Part shown: piece by piece, positions 10,439-18,623 of the stretch
How the letters are laid out: each line of letters starts with the position of its first letter
How positions within the stretch are numbered: the first letter of the stretch is position 1
The notes under the pieces: model-generated
The model's input: the letters and a program-made list of their open reading frames with translations, nothing else
Told to the model about the DNA's origin: nothing
Database searches by the model: none
Made by a program: the position numbers and the translations under genes
Assembly: GCF_002949735.1 (NCBI RefSeq)
Contig: NZ_CP026681.1
Location: forward strand, 4,680,001 to 4,744,000
Source of the DNA: Nostoc sp. 'Peltigera membranacea cyanobiont' N6
GTDB lineage: Bacteria > Cyanobacteriota > Cyanobacteriia > Cyanobacteriales > Nostocaceae
DNA length: 64,000 nucleotides
Direction of reading: 5' to 3'

Positions 10439-12814
10439 TTACGCAGCACTGGTTAAAATTTTTTCAACTTGTTTCGGGGCTTGTATTTCAGTAAATAGCT
10501 GAATTGCTCGATTAAAATTAATTTGACTTTCATCAGGCTTTGCCATCTTTTGATAAGTTAAACCTAATTGAAAATAAGCTTCAGCTAAATCGCACTTAGC
10601 ATCTATTTTATCCAACAGTTCTATTGCTTCTTTATGATGAGGCAGAGCTAATTCAAAATCTGTTTGTTGTCGATGAATTTCTGCTAAACCATTGAGTGTT
10701 TTTGCTTTCACCTGCATATAGTGGCTTTCTTCAGCAAAGATTAAAGCTCGATCTAATATTTGATTTGCGCGATCGAACTCTCCTAAATTGACGTAGGTTT
10801 GACCCAAAATTTGCATGAAATAGACAAATCTCCCCGTCTGTTCCACCAATTTTTCGTTCGTAATATTCTGATAAGCTACGTCTGCTAATTGATATGAAAC
10901 ATCATGCAAACCTAAATAAGAATACACTAAAGCTAAACAAACTGAAGCTTTCTCTGCCCAGCGATGATGCTCGGTATTTTGAGCGAGGTAAATTACCTGT
11001 TGAAATAAATTTACGGCTGCTTCTAATTCCCATAAATCTATTTTGTAAAGACCAATACTTAATAGAGAATCTACCTCTAGCATCCTTAGATAGTAAACTG
11101 GATGTTTATTTTCGGGCTGAGGTACAAGTGATTTGAGTGCTTGAGTGGCCAGAGTAATAGTTTTTTCTTGACAGGCGATCGCTTGACTGATTTTACCTGT
11201 TATCCAATATAGATCGCCTAGTATATTATAAAGTTCGCTGAGATTTTGGTCATTTTCTAAATTGTTTACAACTTGATTAATTGCAGTTAGTATCGGCTGA
11301 ATTAAACCCATTCGATACAAGGTACTACCAAGAGGCAAAAATTGCTGCCATTGATTATTTCGGCTTTTTAAAATTACCTTCCCTGCTAACTCAAATTCCT
11401 GAATTTCTATATAATGATAATATGCTTCTAGAGCTTGCAAAGCATCTTTAAAAGTTTCAATTTGTTTAATACTAGCTGTCCAAAATTCTGCGGCTTTGTG
11501 GTTGGCAATTTCCCATTCATCGCTGGGGCGTAAACGTGCGATCGCTTCTTTCCGAATCACGGGATGCAACCAGTATTCACCTTTATCGCACTCCACCAAA
11601 GACCGATTTCTCAACGAGGCGATGATTTGGCGATGTTGATCGGGTGGCACATCCCACAGTAAACAAAATAACCCTTGAGATGGGATGCTGGGTATATCTT
11701 GATAACGATAACATCCCAAACGGCAAAGCAGCCGATACGCTTGAGGGTCGAGGGCTTGCAGACGATTAATTTGACTAACGGCTAAATTTTTTAAGTCCGT
11801 TGCGGCTAAAGGATCGGCATGATTTTCTTGCCAATAAAGAGCCATATCACCGTCAAAATCCTCCTGAATTGAACCGCAGAGAATTCCCATTGCTTTAGCA
11901 TTACCGCCATAAGTGCGATGCATAATTTGCAAGGTTGGCGAATTGATGGCTAATCCACGGTTGCTAAAAAACTGTTGCCATGCACTTTGATCCAAACCGG
12001 GAAGCCGATAGTGATTTACATTAAGCCCAGGTTCACAAAGGCGATCGCGACTAGTAATCAAGGTAACAGATTGCACCCTAGCATCAGCCAACACCCGCAA
12101 TAGTTCTACATAGTTGCGGTGAGAAGCAATCAACCCACCTTGTCGATCTAATGCAGGTTCGAGATTGTCAATTAACACCCCAATCCGCCGATTGTGAAGT
12201 TCGCGCTTGAGTCGCCCCAATGTAACCCCAAATTCTACCCCAGGTTCTCGATCGAAATCTTGTTTAAGCCATTCCTCTACTACTCGTTCTGCGGGCGTGA
12301 TATTCTGCGTTTCCTTCGCCATCAGTAGTTCTAAAACTAAGTCAAACCCCTGAGTTTGGAGATATTGCTGCGCTAGAGTGGTTTTGCCTAAGCCTCCCTC
12401 CCCTTGGATAACAATGACTTTTGAGCCTTGATTTACCAAAGTATTCAGGTGAGCGATCGCTTCTGTTCGTCCAATAAAATTGGTATCCTCTAGTTTTGGG
12501 GTGAGTTGGTGCGATCGCGAGTAATCAATCAGACTGGATGATATCGCACTAGTTTTTCTCAGAACTCGTTCTAAAGTAGCGCGACAATTACTTTTGGTTA
12601 TCTTTTCTCGCAATACTTTAGAAAGCAGCTTCCATAACTGAGAACCAGCATCCTTGGCGTGTCCTTCCGTACAACCGTAAGAATGAGCGATATCCAAGTA
12701 TTTTCTACCCAACCAAACTTGCACAAGAATCACTTTTTGCAAATCGCTCAACCGTTCCCCAGTCTGCGGGGGAATTGTGGCGTCTAACCATGCTAATGCT
12801 GCTTCAGCGTCCAT
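10439..12814 (-). CDS. NB-ARC (STAND) ATPase with N-terminal helix-turn-helix-like domain and C-terminal TPRs
   Basis: The protein is 791 residues. The N-terminal 85 residues form a small helical domain (LSDLQKVILVQVWLGRKYLDIA, then SQLWKLLSKVLREKIT) found in many cyanobacterial signalling and conflict proteins (vMAP-type N-terminus); a related domain opens the gene at 62522. An NB-ARC module follows with Walker A GEGGLGKTT near residue 135 and Walker B VLIDNLEP. A winged-helix part and TPR repeats (about 500-780) complete it. STAND proteins act as signal-gated switches. It converges on the DUF4157 pair, so a functional link is possible but unproven. Confidence 0.85.
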   Translation of the reverse strand: MDAEAALAWLDATIPPQTGERLSDLQKVILVQVWLGRKYLDIAHSYGCTEGHAKDAGSQLWKLLSKVLREKITKSNCRATLERVLRKTSAISSSLIDYSRSHQLTPKLEDTNFIGRTEAIAHLNTLVNQGSKVIVIQGEGGLGKTTLAQQYLQTQGFDLVLELLMAKETQNITPAERVVEEWLKQDFDREPGVEFGVTLGRLKRELHNRRIGVLIDNLEPALDRQGGLIASHRNYVELLRVLADARVQSVTLITSRDRLCEPGLNVNHYRLPGLDQSAWQQFFSNRGLAINSPTLQIMHRTYGGNAKAMGILCGSIQEDFDGDMALYWQENHADPLAATDLKNLAVSQINRLQALDPQAYRLLCRLGCYRYQDIPSIPSQGLFCLLWDVPPDQHRQIIASLRNRSLVECDKGEYWLHPVIRKEAIARLRPSDEWEIANHKAAEFWTASIKQIETFKDALQALEAYYHYIEIQEFELAGKVILKSRNNQWQQFLPLGSTLYRMGLIQPILTAINQVVNNLENDQNLSELYNILGDLYWITGKISQAIACQEKTITLATQALKSLVPQPENKHPVYYLRMLEVDSLLSIGLYKIDLWELEAAVNLFQQVIYLAQNTEHHRWAEKASVCLALVYSYLGLHDVSYQLADVAYQNITNEKLVEQTGRFVYFMQILGQTYVNLGEFDRANQILDRALIFAEESHYMQVKAKTLNGLAEIHRQQTDFELALPHHKEAIELLDKIDAKCDLAEAYFQLGLTYQKMAKPDESQINFNRAIQLFTEIQAPKQVEKILTSAA

Positions 12815-13674
12815 TGTGTAACGACGAGGGGAGTTCAGATTTTAGGGACAACTATAAATTACTTTACAGTTATGTTGCTGGAGTTTTCGGATAAGATTCT
12901 GTAAATCCGACTTTTTTCCCGACTTTTCAGACCTTGGCTCAAAATTTGCTCTTGGGTGAACTTGACAACCGTCACAGCTTAACAAAATATACCAGAGATT
13001 ATCTCTGAGTGTTAGAGGTGAATGATAAACCACTGCTAGTTATTATTTAAATAAAGCCTTGTATTATCTCACTAATTTTTTTAAAAATCTATTATATTGC
13101 ATGATTTTTTATAGGTTTCTGATTTTTTACAATGTTATATTCTTAAATTTAATTTTCGGATATATTGAGTAAATTAGTTTTAAAACTTAGGAATTTATCT
13201 GTTGACACGGATATTTATTTTAGAGCTTGACTACTACTATTTAATTATTAGAGGTTTAAAAGGAAGCTTGTTTAACCAATGGTTAAAGATAATTTCAAGG
13301 GAGGAATACATATACTTTTATTTATAACTTCTTTGTCAACTTTTAATTTTGGGTATGTTTCTCCACTGTTTTTAAGACGTATGTCGTATATAATTAATTT
13401 TCTACAATTCTTGTACAGCTATACCTGATGTCAAAAGTAATAGTAGACAATTACTTACTTTGTACAGCAATATACAGCTTTACTATAGTTTGAATATAGT
13501 TTGAATATAGTTTGAATATAGTTTTTAAATTTAAACACTACAGTTTGCTATTTGAGCAAACACAAAAGTATAAACAGCCTTGTATTTTGAGGATTTTTAT
13601 ACTATTCTGTGTCAAATCTAATTTTTTTAGATTTTTTACTCTGTTTGGCAATGTGTCCTTTTTGTAGGAGTTTT
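12815..13674. other. AT-rich intergenic region
   Basis: The gap separates the NB-ARC gene from the small membrane protein at 13675. It is strongly AT-rich and lacks HIP1 octamers. The only clear structure is the 11-bp tandem repeat at 13484-13527. A 63-codon frame at 12842-13033 on the minus strand has no recognisable features and is not called. Confidence 0.6.
13484..13527. repeat. 11-bp tandem repeat (TATAGTTTGAA, four units)
   Basis: Three exact head-to-tail copies of TATAGTTTGAA are followed by a degenerate fourth (TATAGTTTTTA). The repeat ends about 150 bp before the start of the small membrane protein gene. Each unit carries a TATAGT that could serve as a -10 hexamer, so copy number might affect transcription. 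That is speculation. Confidence 0.85.
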
Positions 13675-13824
13675 ATGAGCAAACAAACCATTCTCTTTAG
13701 TATGTTCGCTGTAACTTTTGTGGTTTTAGCAATGCAATCTGTAGTTGACAGCCAAGCAAGGTCTATACTCTACGAGTTTTCCAAGCTGTTTTTTGCTGGT
13801 TATGTGGGATACTTGCTCAAATAA
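13675..13824 (+). CDS. Small single-pass membrane protein (49 aa), function unknown
   Basis: The ATG at 13675 follows TAGGAG with 4 nt spacing, and this fixes the start inside a longer open frame. The product has a short Lys-bearing N-terminus, a hydrophobic helix (residues 6-22, ILFSMFAVTFVVLAMQS) and a second hydrophobic C-terminal part (FFAGYVGYLL). I do not recognise the family. The ribosome binding site and the terminator-like hairpins downstream support a real gene. Confidence 0.55.
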   Translation: MSKQTILFSMFAVTFVVLAMQSVVDSQARSILYEFSKLFFAGYVGYLLK

Positions 13825-13905
13825 AAGTCCCTTAGTAAGTTAGTGAGACTTACTAAAGGACAGGGATTTTAAAACGTTTAAACTACAGTATCCGAGATAT
13901 CTCAG

Positions 13906-13940
13906 ATAGGCAACCTTTTTAAGGAAGGTTGTCTATTCTA
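13906..13940 (+). terminator. Hairpin terminator candidate downstream of the small membrane gene
   Basis: ATAGGCAACCTT (13906-13917) pairs with AAGGTTGTCTAT (13925-13936), with one G-U pair, around a 7-nt loop, followed by a T-rich tail (TCTAATTTT). A weaker hairpin with arms TTAGTAAGT and ACTTACTAA lies directly after the stop codon at about 13831-13855. Confidence 0.55.
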
Positions 13941-14107
13941 ATTTTCCTTTAATCCTTCCTTTGTTCTTTGGCTGTTACCTTAAACCGACTTTTTTACCGA
14001 CTTCTTGCAACTGCATCACATAAAACTGCCGACTTCAGCCGACTGACAAAACGAAGTACGATCGCTTAGGCTATTGGGTACAGAGATAAAAATTAAAGTA
14101 TAAAAAA

Positions 14108-15043
14108 ATGCTTAATACTCTCAGCCCAGTTAGAGAAGACTTAGCAGGTCAAAGCTATCCCAGTCCTAACTACCTGCAAACACAACATCGCATTCGTTCA
14201 CTCATAGACAAATATATTGCAGTCGAACAACTACACGATCGCCTGCAAGATTTACCGATAGAGTTTGCCAATCCCCAACCGCGTCCCTGGAAACACATCG
14301 ACTGGCAAACAATCAATCGCAATCAAATTATCGGCTTAGACGCAGAGGTATTTCTATCTATATTGATAGGTGCAATGGATACAGAAGCTCCCATTCGCGG
14401 CTATACCCAAACCAGTCGGCAGTATTTGGAAAAATTGCATCCTCAGATGGCTCGGTTTGTTGGTGGAACTATCGGTGAAGATGGCGAACTCCTAGAACTT
14501 GGTTTGTGGGAAAAGGAAGAACGTCAGCACACACCCGCATTAATTAAAATCTACACCCAATTAACAGGCGAAAAAATTACCCCAAAACTTCGGACTGTTA
14601 GAAGCTATCTTCCCACAGATGATGCCAAGGAAGACTTATATCGCCACGGCTTACACCGCATTGCCACAGAATACGGTGCAACCTGTCTTTATATTTGGTT
14701 GATGGCTCACACCACTGGCGCACTCCAGGATGTTCTAGAGGAATTAGCACAGGATGAAATCAATCACATGACCAAATTCTGGGGGTTTGGAGTTTGGGCT
14801 TTTCCTGATACTGGCTTGATGCGAATTGGACGCACGCTAATCAAAACGCGATCGCAAACCTATCAGCGTAACAACCTGATGCGTACCCTCCGCCGCATGA
14901 TGGCTACCCTTAACTGGAATGCTTGGTCATTAACCAACAAAACAACTCTCCTCTTCACCTTCACTTACACAATGCATCGCCTGTGGAGTTGGAACAGCAC
15001 CCTCACACCAGAGTACTTACAAAATTTATTTGAAACTAATTAG
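14108..15043 (+). CDS. Ferritin-like di-iron protein (acyl-ACP-desaturase-like)
   Basis: The protein is 311 residues. Two EXXH motifs typical of the ferritin-like four-helix fold are visible: EERQH near residue 140 and DEINH near residue 220. Further candidate iron ligands are in GAMDTEAP and IATEYG. The overall pattern resembles the cyanobacterial ferritin-like/fatty acid desaturase type 2 superfamily. The substrate is unknown. It lies 23 bp upstream of uppS on the same strand, so co-transcription is likely. Confidence 0.75.
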   Translation: MLNTLSPVREDLAGQSYPSPNYLQTQHRIRSLIDKYIAVEQLHDRLQDLPIEFANPQPRPWKHIDWQTINRNQIIGLDAEVFLSILIGAMDTEAPIRGYTQTSRQYLEKLHPQMARFVGGTIGEDGELLELGLWEKEERQHTPALIKIYTQLTGEKITPKLRTVRSYLPTDDAKEDLYRHGLHRIATEYGATCLYIWLMAHTTGALQDVLEELAQDEINHMTKFWGFGVWAFPDTGLMRIGRTLIKTRSQTYQRNNLMRTLRRMMATLNWNAWSLTNKTTLLFTFTYTMHRLWSWNSTLTPEYLQNLFETN

Positions 15044-15055
15044 TCAAAACAAAGG

Positions 15056-15083
15056 ACAAATAACAAATGACAAATGACAAATC
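15056..15083 (+). repeat. Heptameric short tandem repeat (TGACAAA family)
   Basis: About four head-to-tail copies of the heptamer (A)CAAATGA span the uppS start codon, so that the repeat encodes the N-terminal MTNDKS. Heptameric repeats of this kind are known in heterocystous cyanobacteria. Related runs are at 26996-27023, 39151-39184 and 51720-51740. Confidence 0.8.
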
Positions 15084-15825
15084 AAAATTACCCACAGATT
15101 TAAACCCCCAAAAAATACCCCAACATATTGCCGTCATCATGGATGGTAACGGACGATGGGCAACTAGTAGAGGATTACCGCGCATCGCTGGACATCGCCA
15201 AGGAGCAAGTACGCTCAAAGAACTATTGCGTTGCTGCAAAGATTGGGGAATCAAAGCGTTGACAGCCTACGCTTTCTCAACAGAAAATTGGCAGCGTCCC
15301 ATTGAAGAAGTAGATTTTCTGATGCATTTGTTTGAGCGATTACTACACCGCGAGTTGGCTCAGATGCATCGAGAAGGTGTGCGAATCTCCTTTATTGGAG
15401 ATTTATCGGCTTTACCCAAGTCTCTACAAACGGAAATGGAACGTTCTATGAGAGAGACATTGAACAATCAAGCAATCCACTTTACTGTTGCAGTCAACTA
15501 TGGTAGCCGCAACGAAATTACCAAAGTTTGCCGTCAAGTAGCTCAACTGGTGGAACAAGGCGAACTCAGCGCCCAAGAAGTGAATGAAAGTCTTGTAGAA
15601 CAACACCTCTATACGGCAGATACTCCAGAACCAGATTTACTGATTCGTACTAGTGGTGAGATGCGATTGAGTAATTTTCTTTTGTGGCAAATGGCGTATA
15701 CAGAGATGTATTTCACCGATATTCTTTGGCCAGATTTTAATCGAGAAGCATTTCATCAAGCTTTGTTGAGCTACCAAAATCGCGATCGCCGTTTTGGTCA
15801 AGTTAAAGCTTCACTGTCAGCTTAA
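15067..15825 (+). CDS. uppS: Isoprenyl transferase (undecaprenyl diphosphate synthase family)
   Basis: This cis-prenyltransferase builds the C55 lipid carrier for peptidoglycan and polysaccharide synthesis. The protein is 252 residues. Motifs present are HIAVIMDGNGRWA (catalytic Asp and substrate loop), GHRQGASTLKELL, AYAFSTENWQRP, VNYGSRNEI and the C-terminal DLLIRTSGEMRLSNFLLWQ with the Mg-binding region. The ATG lies inside the heptameric repeat and AAAGGA is 10 nt upstream. It is probably in one unit with the ferritin-like gene. Confidence 0.96.
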   Translation: MTNDKSKLPTDLNPQKIPQHIAVIMDGNGRWATSRGLPRIAGHRQGASTLKELLRCCKDWGIKALTAYAFSTENWQRPIEEVDFLMHLFERLLHRELAQMHREGVRISFIGDLSALPKSLQTEMERSMRETLNNQAIHFTVAVNYGSRNEITKVCRQVAQLVEQGELSAQEVNESLVEQHLYTADTPEPDLLIRTSGEMRLSNFLLWQMAYTEMYFTDILWPDFNREAFHQALLSYQNRDRRFGQVKASLSA

Positions 15826-15853
15826 GCTATCTGGAAAACCTCTCTATTAAATT

Positions 15854-15889
15854 TCCCCCTCCCGCGTCGGGAAGGGGACTAGGTTTTTT
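15854..15889 (+). terminator. Rho-independent terminator of uppS
   Basis: A GC-rich hairpin (CCCCTCCCG paired with CGGGAAGGGG, with one bulge) is followed by ACTAGG and TTTTTT. It lies about 30 bp after the uppS stop codon on the same strand. Confidence 0.7.
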
Positions 15890-16576
15890 GCTGCTATGAA
15901 GCATAAAGTAAAAGCACCCACATTACCAGGATGGTATATGAGCGCTAAGAAATTTAAACATTATTGAGGATAATCTATCTGCTATGACAGACCGAAGTAA
16001 CTATAAGAATAGCAGGCGGTGGGTAAATAAACTGCAAGGGTAGTTACAAATGTTTTGTTAAAAATATTACTTACTGTAAGATATTGCTTATTTTTCTAAA
16101 GTGTGGTAATGATTATCTAAAAATTTTCTTTATGCGATCGCTATGAAACTTCTCTGGGATGAAACTGGTTAACAATCCCAAGATAAATGATTTCCGCCGT
16201 TTTCCTCCCGATCTTCCATACACTCCAAATTAATTTTTTGGGTAAATTACTCTTTGCTAGGTATTTAGCCTCTAATCTCGGCTAAATACCTATATTCATT
16301 ATCATAAAATCAGACGGATGTAATTATTATTTTGCCAATAGTAATTATCAAAACTATCAATATCATTATTTGTTAATTCTTTCCCAAAATAGTATTTACT
16401 ATAATTTAATACTTGCGATATAAGCTGATTTTGCGGTAAGTAAATTCAGAAAAAATCCTGATATCAAAAATTTAAAGTTAGCCAGAGAATCTTGCTAAAT
16501 CTACTTTAAATTTACTTATCAATCAATTTCAAAATCGCAATTAATTTTTACCCTATTATATGTGTTGGGAGTTCTC
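15890..16576. other. Long upstream region of the porin gene
   Basis: No gene is visible in these roughly 690 bp. The region is AT-rich with one GCGATCGC and contains a perfect 13-bp inverted repeat at 16258-16292. It probably holds the porin promoter and leader, but I cannot point to convincing hexamers. Confidence 0.5.
16258..16292. promoter_or_regulatory. 13-bp inverted repeat about 285 bp upstream of the porin gene
   Basis: TAGGTATTTAGCC (16258-16270) and GGCTAAATACCTA (16280-16292) are perfect complements around a 9-nt loop. No T-run follows on either strand, so it is not a classical terminator. It may be an RNA stem-loop in the leader, or an operator. Confidence 0.45.
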
Positions 16577-18466
16577 ATGGCGAAATATCTACTAGCTTCT
16601 GCTAGTGGGATGGGATTTTTATGCTTAATTGCCGGGTTATCACCTGTGCAAGCCCTTCCTCATTTAGAAATTGCAGATAAAAATTTAGCTATTAATCAAA
16701 ATGATAGCAATTATCAAAAAAATGATTCTCATCAAAGCAACTTGACAAATAGTATCTCCAGTAAGTTGCTGATAGTTAATGAGAATCAAAGAAATCAAGA
16801 TTCAGGAGTAGATTCTGCTGTTAAGTTTCAGCAACAACTGACACCACAATCTATAAATTCATCTCCATCCTCAGACAAACTTGCACAAGTAACATCTGTA
16901 TCCCAATTATCTGATGTACAACCTACAGATTGGGCTTTTCAGGCACTCCAGTCTTTGGTTGAGCGATATGGTTGCATTGCAGGTTATCCCAATCAAACCT
17001 ATCGCGGTAATCGGGCGATGACTCGCTATGAATTTGCTGCTGGCTTAAATGCTTGTTTAGACCGAATCAACGAACTGATTGCCACTGCAACTGGTGATTT
17101 GGTTAAGAAAGAAGATTTAGCCACGTTGCAGAAACTACAAGAACAATTTACGGCGGAATTAACAACATTGCGGGGTCGAGTGGATGCTGTAGAAGCTCGT
17201 AGCGCAAAACTAGAAGCAAATCAATTTTCTACGACTACTAAACTTAATGGAGAGGTAATTATTGCTGGTGTTGGTGCTACCGGTGGCGCTCCTAATAACA
17301 GCGACTCGAATATCATCCTAGTCAATAGAGTGCGATTAAATCTCACCACTAGCTTTACTGGTAAAGATTTATTAATTACTGGATTGCAAGCTTATAACTT
17401 TTTGGGTGGAGCCAATGGACAAGGTAGCCTGCAACAAAGTTTAGGATTAGCTGCACCTCTTTTAAGTTCTAGTAGCGCTCGTACCAGTTTTGAGCCGCAA
17501 TTTCCAGGGTTAAATGTCAATACTTTGTCGAGTGTTGGCGCGAACGATGTTCAGCTTTACAAATTGCTGTATATCTTTCCCGTCGCTAATAAATTAACCT
17601 TGTTTGCCGGAACTGCGGCGGAAACATCAGATGCTTTCCCAACAATTACACCTTTTTATGGCGAAGGACAAGAGTCAATTTCTCGTTTTGCAGGCTTAAA
17701 CCCAGTGTTACGGGTTTCTGGTGGGACTTCGGGTACTGGTTTAGCATCGGCGGCGGGATTTATTTATAGTATTTCCCCGAATTTGGATTTACGCGCTTTA
17801 TACGGTAGCGTCAACGCCAATTTACCCCAAAAATCTGCTGATGAGGCACTACCAGGAGTTTCTACGACACCTTTGGGGGGTGGTGTATTTAGTGGAAGTA
17901 GTATTGTTGCTGCACAGTTAACCTTCAAGCCCAGTCCTGACTTAGATATTGGTCTAAACTATGCCAATAGTTATCACGAAATCAATATTTTAGGTACTGG
18001 ATTAATTAGTGGTGATGTTGGTGCTTTAGCTGGTGTTGACGCTGGGACACCAGTCAAACTCAATTCCTTTGGGGGTACAGTAACATGGCGATTTTCTCCC
18101 AATATAGCCTTATCTGGCTATGGTGCAGCATTATTTGTTGATGCTTCTTCTAATAGCGTTAATGCTTCCACCACCTTTACAAGTTGGATGGTGGGAGTTC
18201 ACTTCAAAGATTTATTCAAGTCAGGAAACAATGCCGGGATTCTTTTTGGTCAACCGCTTTACCGTAGTGATGCTGGTGGTTCTGCTCAACTTTCCCCCAC
18301 AGGCGACAATCGGGCGACTCCTTACCATTTAGAAGGCTATTATCGCTTTCGAGTTAGCGATAATATCAGCATTACTCCTGGTGCGTTTGTTCTCTTTAAC
18401 CCAGAAGGTAATAGCAACAATGAGACTACAACTGTGGGCGTACTTCGGACTACTTTTACATTTTAA
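16577..18466 (+). CDS. SLH-domain OprB-type porin (cyanobacterial outer-membrane porin)
   Basis: This 629-residue outer-membrane channel has a signal peptide (MAKYLLASASGMGFLCLIAG to about residue 27) and a low-complexity Asn/Ser region. One SLH domain follows (VQPTDWAFQALQSLVERYG through MTRYEFAAGLNACLDRI) that would bind the peptidoglycan-linked polymer. A short coiled coil (LATLQKLQEQFTAELTTL) leads to an OprB-type beta-barrel ending in Phe. The ATG at 16577, with GGGAG 5 nt upstream, is preferred over an upstream in-frame GTG at 16562. Such porins take up small solutes and inorganic ions, including iron. Confidence 0.92.
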   Translation: MAKYLLASASGMGFLCLIAGLSPVQALPHLEIADKNLAINQNDSNYQKNDSHQSNLTNSISSKLLIVNENQRNQDSGVDSAVKFQQQLTPQSINSSPSSDKLAQVTSVSQLSDVQPTDWAFQALQSLVERYGCIAGYPNQTYRGNRAMTRYEFAAGLNACLDRINELIATATGDLVKKEDLATLQKLQEQFTAELTTLRGRVDAVEARSAKLEANQFSTTTKLNGEVIIAGVGATGGAPNNSDSNIILVNRVRLNLTTSFTGKDLLITGLQAYNFLGGANGQGSLQQSLGLAAPLLSSSSARTSFEPQFPGLNVNTLSSVGANDVQLYKLLYIFPVANKLTLFAGTAAETSDAFPTITPFYGEGQESISRFAGLNPVLRVSGGTSGTGLASAAGFIYSISPNLDLRALYGSVNANLPQKSADEALPGVSTTPLGGGVFSGSSIVAAQLTFKPSPDLDIGLNYANSYHEINILGTGLISGDVGALAGVDAGTPVKLNSFGGTVTWRFSPNIALSGYGAALFVDASSNSVNASTTFTSWMVGVHFKDLFKSGNNAGILFGQPLYRSDAGGSAQLSPTGDNRATPYHLEGYYRFRVSDNISITPGAFVLFNPEGNSNNETTTVGVLRTTFTF

Positions 18467-18524
18467 TAAGACCTCCAAATACCCATACCGTCATTTTCCA
18501 TACCATAACTAGCAAGCGAATATC

Positions 18525-18553
18525 CTCCTAAAAATAACACTCCTTTTTAGGAG
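18525..18553. terminator. Bidirectional terminator between convergent genes
   Basis: CTCCTAAAAA (18525-18534) pairs perfectly with TTTTTAGGAG (18544-18553) around a 9-nt loop. The hairpin lies between the 3' ends of the porin and the oxidoreductase genes, where a terminator is expected. The stem is modest and no strong T-run follows. Confidence 0.5.
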
Positions 18554-18623
18554 TAATGACTAAAAAAAAGTAGAAACTCGGTGGACAATTATCGAATAAG
18601 AATACTACCATTTTGCCCAAAAT

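Noticed and set aside
12842..13033. 63-codon minus-strand frame upstream of the NB-ARC gene
   Set aside because: No ribosome binding site, no known motif, and the region is AT-rich intergenic DNA.
15067..15825. Antisense frames within uppS and other large genes
   Set aside because: They are overlaps of well-supported genes in other frames with no features of their own.
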